Shown: piece after piece, positions 34,585 to 40,827 of the stretch
How the letters are laid out: every line of letters starts with the position of its first letter
How positions within the stretch are numbered: the stretch's first letter is position 1
Assembly: GCA_937884755.1 (NCBI GenBank)
Contig: CAKZYJ010000124.1
Span: 1-40,827, forward strand
DNA from: an uncultured Flammeovirgaceae bacterium
Lineage (GTDB): Bacteria > Bacteroidota > Bacteroidia > Cytophagales > Cyclobacteriaceae
Reading direction: 5' to 3'
Length of the DNA stretch: 40,827 bases
Position numbers and translations under genes: made by a program
Notes under the pieces: model-generated
Told to the model about the DNA's origin: nothing
Database searches by the model: none
What the model saw: only the letters and a program-made list of their open reading frames with translations

Positions 34585-35559
34585 ATGGCAGTAATAGCGT
34601 TTGTTGAAGATGCCGACGGAAAAATAAAAAAATCATCACTGGAAGCGGTAGCGTACGCCGCCGCATTAGCTCCAAAAGTTGGCGAAAATGAAATAGTAGC
34701 TCTGTCGTTGGGAAATCAGGTTGGAACCAGTGAGCTTGAACAGTTAGGTAAATACGGAGCAACCCGAGTGCTTCACGCCAATGATGAGCAACTGAACCAG
34801 GGTGTGATTCAGGCCTACGCTTCAGTAATAGATCAGGCTATGAATGAAACTAACGCCAGCATACTAGTGCTGGCTAAATCATCACTGGGCGACCCAGTAG
34901 CTTCAAGGGTAGCCATTAAGCAACAGGCCTCTTTAGCCCCTAATGTAGTGGAATTACCTAACTTAGATGCTGGATTTGTGGTTAAGCAGAGTATATATAC
35001 CGGCAAAGCTTTCGCGTTCAATAGACTTGAACGCGACAAAAAAATAATTGCGTTAAAGAAGAACGCTATCGCGCTAGAAGAAGGCGAAGGTTCAGCCTCG
35101 ATTGAATCCTTTTCTGTTAATCTTTCGGATTCAGACTTTAGTACCACAATCACCAATACTGAAAAAAGTGAAGGCGATATTCTGTTGCCCGAAGCTGATA
35201 TTGTGGTATCAGGTGGTCGCGGCTTGAAGGGTCCGGAAAACTGGAATATGATTGAAGAACTGGCCGGTACACTAAGTGCTGCTACCGGATGCAGCAAGCC
35301 GGTGTCTGACATGGGCTGGCGGCCTCATCACGAACACGTAGGCCAGACTGGAGTTAAAGTAAGCCCGACCTTATACGTAGCCGTAGGTATTTCCGGGGCC
35401 ATTCAGCATTTGGCTGGAGTTAATTCTTCTAAAAATATTTTAGTTATTAATCAGGATGCAGAAGCTCCATTTTTCAAAGCGGCGGATTATGGAATAGTAG
35501 GTGATGCCTTTGAAATTTTACCTAAATTAACCGAAGAGATAAAAGCTTCTCAAAATTAA
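34585..35559 (+). CDS. etfA: electron transfer flavoprotein alpha subunit
   Basis: The 324-residue protein begins MAVIAFVEDADGKIKKSSLE. The C-terminal FAD-binding domain carries DIVVSGGRGLKGPENW, LSAATGCSKPVSDMGW, VGQTGVKVSPTLYVAVGISG and ILVINQDAEAPFFKAADYGIVGD. It is a full-length EtfA and forms a heterodimer with the EtfB encoded just upstream, serving fatty acid or amino acid oxidation. The next gene (bifunctional nuclease) begins 12 bp after its stop, so transcription probably runs through. Confidence 0.96.
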   Translation: MAVIAFVEDADGKIKKSSLEAVAYAAALAPKVGENEIVALSLGNQVGTSELEQLGKYGATRVLHANDEQLNQGVIQAYASVIDQAMNETNASILVLAKSSLGDPVASRVAIKQQASLAPNVVELPNLDAGFVVKQSIYTGKAFAFNRLERDKKIIALKKNAIALEEGEGSASIESFSVNLSDSDFSTTITNTEKSEGDILLPEADIVVSGGRGLKGPENWNMIEELAGTLSAATGCSKPVSDMGWRPHHEHVGQTGVKVSPTLYVAVGISGAIQHLAGVNSSKNILVINQDAEAPFFKAADYGIVGDAFEILPKLTEEIKASQN

Positions 35560-35571
35560 GTTGCTCGTATT

Positions 35572-36168
35572 GTGGATAAAATTGAATTAGAAATCCTTGG
35601 CCTTTCTTCAAGTCAGTCGCAGCAGGGCTCGTTTGCATTAGTGCTGGGTGAAACCGTCGGCAATCGTCGATTGCCAATCATTATCGGAATGTTTGAGGCT
35701 CAGGCGATTGCCATCGAGATTGAAAAGATTGTGCCTAACCGGCCGATGACACACGACCTATTTAAATCCTTTGCACAAAGCTTTCACTTTACGGTAGATG
35801 AAATTATTATTTCTGATTTGAAAGAAGGCGTTTTCTTTGCCAAGATTATTTGCAACGACGGAAGCGGCACTACCGAAATTGATGCGCGGCCTTCAGACGC
35901 CATCGCTATTGGGCTACGGTTTAATGTGCCTATTTTCACTAACGAAAATGTACTTTCCGAAGCGGGTATCGTACTAACCGACGAAGAGGGCGAATCGGAA
36001 GTGCAATCTTCTCCGGTTGAATCTCGACAAAAGAAACAGAAGCCATTAACTGAGCAACTTAAAGACCTTTCTAACGACCGGCTCCAGGCTCTGTTGGACG
36101 AAGCGCTAAAAGGTGAAGATTATGAAAAAGCCGCTAAAATCCGTGATGAAATGAATCGCCGGAACTAA
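35572..36168 (+). CDS. bifunctional nuclease family protein with C-terminal UVR motif
   Basis: The 198-residue protein starts at a GTG 12 bp after etfA. Residues 1-140 are the bifunctional nuclease (DUF151) domain: QQGSFALVLGETVGNRRLPI, IGMFEAQAIAIEIEK, RPMTHDLFKSFAQ, GVFFAKIIC and DARPSDAIAIGLRFNVPIF. After a Q/K-rich linker, the end LLDEALKGEDYEKAAKIRDE is a UvrB/UvrC motif. Plant and bacterial members have been reported to cut DNA and RNA in vitro. The cellular task is not established. The link to etfBA is positional and recurs in Bacteroidota as far as I recall. Confidence 0.92.
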   Translation: MDKIELEILGLSSSQSQQGSFALVLGETVGNRRLPIIIGMFEAQAIAIEIEKIVPNRPMTHDLFKSFAQSFHFTVDEIIISDLKEGVFFAKIICNDGSGTTEIDARPSDAIAIGLRFNVPIFTNENVLSEAGIVLTDEEGESEVQSSPVESRQKKQKPLTEQLKDLSNDRLQALLDEALKGEDYEKAAKIRDEMNRRN

Positions 36169-36228
36169 AATTATTCCGGCCTATCTGCCGCTTCGGCATC
36201 TCTACCTACCTACTAGCTTGCTCTGTTT

Positions 36229-37521
36229 ATGATTTACGTCCGCGGAATCTTAGGAATTGCTGCTCTACTATTTATTGCCTTTCTATTTTCTAAAAATCGC
36301 AGTGCCATTAACTGGCGCTTGGTAGGGGCAGGAGTTACAATTCAGCTTGTTGCCGGGGTACTGATTCTGAAGGTGCCTTTTGTAAAAAAGATTTTTAACC
36401 AGATCAGTGAGGCTTTTGTTAAATTTCTTAGCTTTTCTCAGCAAGGAGCTGAGTTTTTGTTTGGAGGCTTGGTCGATACCTCTTCGTTCGGCTACATTTT
36501 CGCATTTCAGGTACTACCTACCATTATTTTCTTCTCTACCGTGACGGCTGGACTCTACTATCTGGGTATTTTGCAAAAGGTAGTCTACGGTATTGCCTGG
36601 ATTATGGCGCGGACTATGCGCCTATCCGGGGCCGAGAGCCTATCGGCAGCGGGCAATATCTTTCTGGGCCAAACCGAAGCTCCGCTACTGGTGCGGCCTT
36701 ACATTGCCGGAATGACCCTTTCGGAGATTATGTGTCTGATGACGGGCGGCATGGCTACCATTGCCGGAGGAGTGTTGGGTGGATATGTGGCCTTCTTAGG
36801 CGGCGATAATCCGGCAGAGCAAACCCGCTTTGCGGCCTACCTACTCAGCGCCTCCATTATGAACGCCCCGGCTGCCATTGTCATTGCCAAAATACTAGTA
36901 CCCGAAACCCAGCCCGATGCTATTCGTCAGGAGCTAAATGTAAGCGGAGAAAACTTGGGAGTAAATGTAATTGATGCCCTCTCGCGGGGTGCCGCGGAAG
37001 GACTGAAACTAGCACTCAATGTAGGTGGAATGTTGCTGGCGTTTATCGCGGTAATCGCCGCTATTAACTATTTTTTATCAGGAGTAGTAGGCGAGTTTCT
37101 CGGATTAAATGCCTTTGTAGTGCGTACTACCAACGGTGCGTTTGATGGGTTTTCGCTAGAGTATCTGCTGGGGCAATTATTCCGGGGGTTTGCTTTTATT
37201 ATGGGAGTAGACTGGAACCAGACCCTGCAAGTGGGTAGCCTACTGGGGCAAAAGACGGTAATCAATGAGTTTGTGGCCTACCTAGATTTATCGAAGATGA
37301 AAGCGGAGGGAGCCCTCAGCGGTAGAGCCTTGGTTATTGCTACTTACGCTCTGTGTGGATTTTCTAATTTCAGCTCCATTGCTATTCAGATTGGTGGAAT
37401 CGGAAGCTTAGCCCCTAATCAGCAGGGTAACCTTTCTAAGTTGGGCCTGTGGGCACTAATGGCGGCTACCTTCGCCTGTATGATGACCGCTACTATTGCC
37501 GGTATGCTGGCAAGCTACTAA
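36229..37521 (+). CDS. concentrative nucleoside transporter, NupC/CNT family
   Basis: The 430-residue inner-membrane protein has about ten helices. The CNT hallmark GQTEAPLLVRPYI (about residues 145-157) and the late AYLLSASIMNAPAAIVIAK and TYALCGFSNFSSIAIQIGG segments are present. These carriers bring in nucleosides with Na+ or H+. It lies 60 bp after the bifunctional nuclease gene on the same strand and may share its transcript. The stop codon overlaps the stop of the convergent AI-2E family gene by 2 bp, so there is no room for a terminator outside the coding sequences. Confidence 0.95.
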   Translation: MIYVRGILGIAALLFIAFLFSKNRSAINWRLVGAGVTIQLVAGVLILKVPFVKKIFNQISEAFVKFLSFSQQGAEFLFGGLVDTSSFGYIFAFQVLPTIIFFSTVTAGLYYLGILQKVVYGIAWIMARTMRLSGAESLSAAGNIFLGQTEAPLLVRPYIAGMTLSEIMCLMTGGMATIAGGVLGGYVAFLGGDNPAEQTRFAAYLLSASIMNAPAAIVIAKILVPETQPDAIRQELNVSGENLGVNVIDALSRGAAEGLKLALNVGGMLLAFIAVIAAINYFLSGVVGEFLGLNAFVVRTTNGAFDGFSLEYLLGQLFRGFAFIMGVDWNQTLQVGSLLGQKTVINEFVAYLDLSKMKAEGALSGRALVIATYALCGFSNFSSIAIQIGGIGSLAPNQQGNLSKLGLWALMAATFACMMTATIAGMLASY

Positions 37522-38681
37522 GCCTTCACCACGCTTTCCTCCGTCTCAGCTTGTTCAACTGATTCTTGAGGCTCGCTTTTCTTTTTCACAATTCGCATTT
37601 TACCAAGCCGCTCTTTGCGGTTTTCTAGCGTGTATTTATCCGGGGGATTGCCTAGCAAGAAACCATAGGGCTGCAATGGTTCTATTTCATCAAAAACAAC
37701 TTTAGCAATGGCCAACATCGGAATAGATAGAATCATACCGATTGCTCCCCAGATCATACCGCCGAAAAACAACGCCAGAATAGCAGCAAAAGGGTTGATA
37801 CTTACTCTTCCCCCCACCACATTGGGAGTGATAAAATTACCCTCCAGAAACTGTACTGCCCAAAACAGTAACGCAACCCCCATTGGGTACCACAACGAGT
37901 CTTTGGTGACCAAGGCAAACAAAATAGGAAGTAGTGAACCGATAAAAACCCCGATGTACGGAATAATAGTAAGTACTGCCGCTAACGCCCCGAAAAACAT
38001 AGCGTGCTGAATGCCCAGAACCATCAATCCCACGGTATTGAGAATACCTATAATCAGAATCACGGTGAACAGGCCTACAATATAGCTACGTACTACCTTT
38101 TCAATCTTAATCACGGTATCCCCCACTTGACGATGGTTAGCCGGTTTAAAGAGGCGGTAAACAAAAGCCATGAGAAATTTTCGGTAGTACAAGAAGAAGA
38201 ACAAACAGATGATACACAGAAAGAAAGCCGTGAAGAATCCGGCCGTGGCCGAAAGCGTATTGGATAAAAATGAAGTGCTCCCGCGAAGCAGAGACGTCAG
38301 TGACTCCTTTACGTAGGTGGTTTGCTCCTGAGGTTCTATACCAATAGTCATCTCCATCCAATTCGAGCTCCGATCAATCACATCGTTTATTTTGGCCTCA
38401 ATCTGATTCATATCCCGTCCGATGTTGCGCACCTGAGCCGAAAAAAAGACAGAAAGGCCAGCGATAGTTAGTACCACCAGTACAATAGATAATACCGAAC
38501 TAATTCCACGAGGAATACGGATACGCTCCATACCCGCACTCACCGGATGCAATAGCAACGCCAGAATCAGAGCGGTAAGTAGCGGGCTGAGAATTGATTT
38601 AGCGATGATGAGTACGTAAGCAGTGAGTACGATAGCCGCCAGAATTGCCAGATATTTTACGTAGCCAGGTATGCGTGTCAT
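37518..38681 (-). CDS. AI-2E family transporter (PerM/YhhQ-like permease)
   Basis: The 387-residue protein has about eight hydrophobic segments arranged as in TqsA/PerM: a first pair (residues 8-45), one near 63-84, then a large extracytoplasmic segment (about 85-145), and a C-terminal group with FGALAAVLTIIPYIGVFIGS, LEGNFITPNVVGGRVSINPF and GGMIWGAIGMILSIPMLAIA. These are family landmarks. Family members export autoinducer-2 or act as Na+/H+ antiporters; the role here is unknown. The charged tail (RKERLGKMRIVKKKSE) is cytoplasmic. It is convergent with the CNT gene and divergent from tyrS. Confidence 0.92.
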   Translation of the reverse strand: MTRIPGYVKYLAILAAIVLTAYVLIIAKSILSPLLTALILALLLHPVSAGMERIRIPRGISSVLSIVLVVLTIAGLSVFFSAQVRNIGRDMNQIEAKINDVIDRSSNWMEMTIGIEPQEQTTYVKESLTSLLRGSTSFLSNTLSATAGFFTAFFLCIICLFFFLYYRKFLMAFVYRLFKPANHRQVGDTVIKIEKVVRSYIVGLFTVILIIGILNTVGLMVLGIQHAMFFGALAAVLTIIPYIGVFIGSLLPILFALVTKDSLWYPMGVALLFWAVQFLEGNFITPNVVGGRVSINPFAAILALFFGGMIWGAIGMILSIPMLAIAKVVFDEIEPLQPYGFLLGNPPDKYTLENRKERLGKMRIVKKKSEPQESVEQAETEESVVKA

Positions 38682-38808
38682 GTAGATTGAAAAATAAGAG
38701 TCAAATGGTTAAACGGTGCGTCCTAAGATTAGTTAACAACCTGTTAGCAGAATTACGGATTCTACCAGAAATATTTCCGTTAGGTTATCTACTCTTTCTT
38801 CCAGATTC

Positions 38809-38843
38809 TTTGTTCAGAAACTGTTAGTGAAATTCTATATTTG
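38809..38843 (+). promoter_or_regulatory. Bacteroidota-type promoter of tyrS
   Basis: TTTG (38809-38812) and TATATTTG (38836-38843) match the -33 and -7 elements (TTTG, TAnnTTTG) with a 23-base spacer, at the upper limit of the accepted range. Transcription would start near 38850, leaving a leader of about 60 nt before the tyrS ATG. Confidence 0.55.
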
Positions 38844-38912
38844 CAACTTCATTAAATCGCAAAGTGAGTTTGAACACTCTTCTGTATCTCAAAATAACGT
38901 AAAACTGTACTT

Positions 38913-40226
38913 ATGACAGACTCGTCTGCTTATACATTGTCAAATTTAGTGGAAGAACTGCGCTGGCGCGGCATGATCCACGATATGACCCCCGGCACCG
39001 AAGAACAATTGGCCAAGGAAAAAACGCTGGGTTATATTGGCTTTGATCCTACTGCCCGCTCATTGCATATCGGGAATCTAGCTACGGTTATGCTACTGGT
39101 TCATTTGCAGCGCCACGGCCACCAACCGATTGCCCTGGTAGGCGGGGCCACCGGTATGATTGGCGACCCTTCGGGCAAATCAGCCGAACGAAACCTGCTA
39201 GATGTAGAAACCCTGAGGGAAAACCAGGAAGGCGTACGTCAGCAACTGGAAAAATTTCTGGATTTTAAGGCCAGCGACAATCCGGCTATTATGGTAAATA
39301 ACTACGACTGGTTCGGGCAGATCGGCTTTCTGGAGTTTCTTCGCGATGCCGGAAAGCACCTGACCATCAACTATATGATTGCTAAAGATTCAGTGAAGAA
39401 GCGACTAGAAACTGGGCTTTCCTTCACTGAGTTTTCTTACCAACTGCTGCAAGGCTACGACTTTTACCATCTGTACCAGCACCAGGGAGTAAAGTTACAA
39501 ATGGGTGGTTCCGACCAGTGGGGTAACATCACCACCGGAACTGAATTCATCCGCCGCAAGGCATCAGGTGGCCGGCATTCCGGAGAGGCCTATGCGCTGA
39601 CTGCCCCCCTCATTACCAAATCAGACGGATCAAAGTTTGGTAAGTCCGAATCGGGTAATGTGTGGCTGGACGCTGAGATGACTTCACCCTACAAGTTCTA
39701 TCAGTTCTGGCTTAACGTGGCCGACGAAGATCTGTCGCGTTTACTTCGGGTTTTTTCGTTGAAAACTCAGGAGGAGATTGAAGCGCTGGAGCAACTACCT
39801 AATCCTAACGAAGCCAAACGAGCGTTAGCCGAAGAACTAACCACCCGTATTCACTCGGCAGAAGATTTTGAAAACGCTCGCGATGCTTCAACTATTCTCT
39901 TCGGAAACGCCGCACTGGAACGTATTCAACGTATTGATGAAAAAACGCTGCTGGAAGTATTTGAGGGCTTACCTCAAGAAACCATTTCCCGCAGCGAATA
40001 CGAATCAGCGGGTAATGTAGTAGACTTACTATCCGAAACCACCCACCAGTTGGTATTCAAATCGAAGGGAGAAGCCCGCCGAATGATCCAGCAGGGCGGG
40101 GTTAGCATCAACAAAGAAAAGATTACTTCTACTAATGCCGAAGCAACTTTTCCGCTATTACAGGATAAATATCTGCTCGTACAACGCGGCAAAAAAAACC
40201 ACTACCTGGTCCGCGTGGTAGATTAA
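38913..40226 (+). CDS. tyrS: tyrosine-tRNA ligase
   Basis: The 437-residue class I synthetase has the HIGH motif H52-IGN-55 in [17 protein letters not shown] and a KMSKS-type motif KFGKS (241-245) in [12 protein letters not shown]. The tyrosine pocket regions [17 protein letters not shown] and [12 protein letters not shown] are intact, and an S4-like RNA-binding domain closes the protein ([20 protein letters not shown]). It charges tRNA-Tyr in the cytoplasm and is presumably essential. The gene has its own promoter and converges with the DoxX-like gene 18 bp away. No T-box or other leader structure is evident in the 60-nt leader. Confidence 0.97.
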   Translation: MTDSSAYTLSNLVEELRWRGMIHDMTPGTEEQLAKEKTLGYIGFDPTARSLHIGNLATVMLLVHLQRHGHQPIALVGGATGMIGDPSGKSAERNLLDVETLRENQEGVRQQLEKFLDFKASDNPAIMVNNYDWFGQIGFLEFLRDAGKHLTINYMIAKDSVKKRLETGLSFTEFSYQLLQGYDFYHLYQHQGVKLQMGGSDQWGNITTGTEFIRRKASGGRHSGEAYALTAPLITKSDGSKFGKSESGNVWLDAEMTSPYKFYQFWLNVADEDLSRLLRVFSLKTQEEIEALEQLPNPNEAKRALAEELTTRIHSAEDFENARDASTILFGNAALERIQRIDEKTLLEVFEGLPQETISRSEYESAGNVVDLLSETTHQLVFKSKGEARRMIQQGGVSINKEKITSTNAEATFPLLQDKYLLVQRGKKNHYLVRVVD

Positions 40227-40244
40227 CTGTAGACCAGGATCTGC

Positions 40245-40622
40245 TTAGGCAGCAACCAATGTCTTTGCCGGAACAGCCCGCTTCTCGGTGAAGTAGGCCG
40301 TAGCAATTAGCAGTAGAGCTATTAACGCTCCCGCGGCCTGCCCGTCGCCAACATTAATATGAGCTGAAGCCGCTAGAATAACATTAAAGAAGAAACCTGC
40401 GTAAGCCCACTCTTTCAAGACAACAGATTGCTTTGTCCAAATGGCAACTAAGCCTAGTAGTTTAGCAATAGCTAGTGGATAAATCAGGTAAGTAGGAAAT
40501 CCTAACGATTGAAAGGCTTCTTGGATAGCCTCGTAGTTGAAGAAGTAGTTGGAAGCCGAAAAAAGCATCAGTAAGCTGAACAGACTGAGTGTAACGTAGT
40601 AGGTAATTTTCACTGCTCTCAT
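40245..40622 (-). CDS. DoxX-like membrane protein
   Basis: The 125-residue protein has four membrane helices: YYVTLSLFSLLMLFSASNYF (7-26), an amphipathic stretch then LIYPLAIAKLLGLVAIWTK (46-64), WAYAGFFFNVILAASAHI (72-89) and AAGALIALLLIATAYF (96-111). The order resembles the DoxX-like (DoxX_2/DUF4345) family, small inner-membrane proteins sometimes linked to redox stress. It stands alone, converging with tyrS. Function unknown. Confidence 0.85.
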   Translation of the reverse strand: MRAVKITYYVTLSLFSLLMLFSASNYFFNYEAIQEAFQSLGFPTYLIYPLAIAKLLGLVAIWTKQSVVLKEWAYAGFFFNVILAASAHINVGDGQAAGALIALLLIATAYFTEKRAVPAKTLVAA

Positions 40623-40691
40623 AGTTATAAAGTTTTCTGTAAATACGTATACACTACTGTTGTAGTTACATGAATTAAAAAAAAGTAAAAG

Positions 40692-40827
40692 CTAATAGAT
40701 TCCCTGCTCAGGGTGTCGGGCGGTAAAGCCTTCATACTTTTTCTTGATAGCCTCAATATCTTGGTTTACATTATCTGATGGGTAAAATGGTTCCATAAGA
40801 ATGCCCGCTTCTTTTTTAGCATAGTCC
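40692..40827 (-). CDS. 3' end of a minus-strand gene, cut by the window edge
   Basis: The last 44 residues are visible, from DYAKKEAGILMEPFYPSDN to YEGFTARHPEQGIY, then TAG. The frame is open to the window edge, and the sequence looks genuinely coding (no rare-residue bias). The ending resembles the tails of lysophospholipid acyltransferase-like proteins I recall, but the fragment is too short to name. It is upstream of the DoxX-like gene on the same strand, with 69 bp between them. Confidence 0.6.
   Translation of the reverse strand, partial: DYAKKEAGILMEPFYPSDNVNQDIEAIKKKYEGFTARHPEQGIY

Noticed and set aside
1-40827. CRISPR array, tRNA or rRNA genes, transposases, phage or defence genes
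   Set aside because: No regularly spaced repeats, cloverleaf-like sequences, rRNA-like sequences or mobile/defence protein families were seen on either strand by eye. A covariance-model search would settle small RNAs.

Overview
The window looks like chromosomal DNA of a Bacteroidota bacterium, most likely a marine or saprophytic member of the Cytophagales. The evidence is the gene content (secreted GH29 fucosidase, lipoprotein sulfatase, large FG-GAP/ASPIC protein, DUF1593, DUF4301, DUF4197 and YfiR/DUF4154 families, and an electron transfer flavoprotein pair next to a bifunctional nuclease), the scarcity of Shine-Dalgarno sites, and promoters of the Bacteroidota type (TTTG / TAnnTTTG). No tRNA, rRNA, CRISPR array, transposase or phage gene was seen.

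Left part (1-8.1 kb, all minus strand): a ring-cleaving-dioxygenase-like VOC protein, then a catabolic cluster of a 3-hydroxyisobutyrate-dehydrogenase-like enzyme, a GH29 alpha-L-fucosidase, a sulfatase with C-terminal helical repeats and a TIM-barrel sugar isomerase/epimerase-like protein. This suggests breakdown of a sulfated, fucose-containing glycan, but no SusC/SusD pair is in view. An orphan sensor histidine kinase with its own terminator follows.

Middle part (8.6-18.5 kb): a secreted subtilase and a 1130-residue FG-GAP/ASPIC protein diverge from a shared regulatory region that carries a perfect inverted repeat. Next come a DUF1593 protein, an atypical Nramp-fold transporter that lacks the classical metal-binding motifs and has no ordinary upstream start codon, and a DUF4301 protein. 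A 60-bp imperfect palindrome separates the last two.

Centre-right (18.8-28.1 kb): a tightly coupled LpxL-like acyltransferase and membrane desaturase, a small unknown protein, a secreted serine hydrolase, a sodium:solute symporter, then a minus-strand pair made of a DUF1080/PA14 lipoprotein gene and a secreted sugar-dehydrogenase-like beta-propeller with a C-terminal blue-copper domain. The DUF1080/PA14 gene is interrupted by an in-frame TAG.

Right part (28.4-40.8 kb): mostly housekeeping. It holds a YfiR-like protein, an E2 acyltransferase of a 2-oxo acid dehydrogenase complex, cinA (interrupted by an in-frame TGA), a DUF4197 lipoprotein, a 2'-5' RNA ligase-like protein, a TPR protein, etfB-etfA, a bifunctional nuclease, a CNT nucleoside transporter, an AI-2E family permease, tyrS with a good promoter, a DoxX-like protein and the 3' end of one more gene.

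The most unusual points are the two single-codon nonsense interruptions only 4.3 kb apart, the atypical Nramp gene with its missing start and adjoining palindrome, the dehydrogenase-cupredoxin fusion, and two perfect palindromic operator candidates. I did not find a clearly new multi-gene defence or mobile system.
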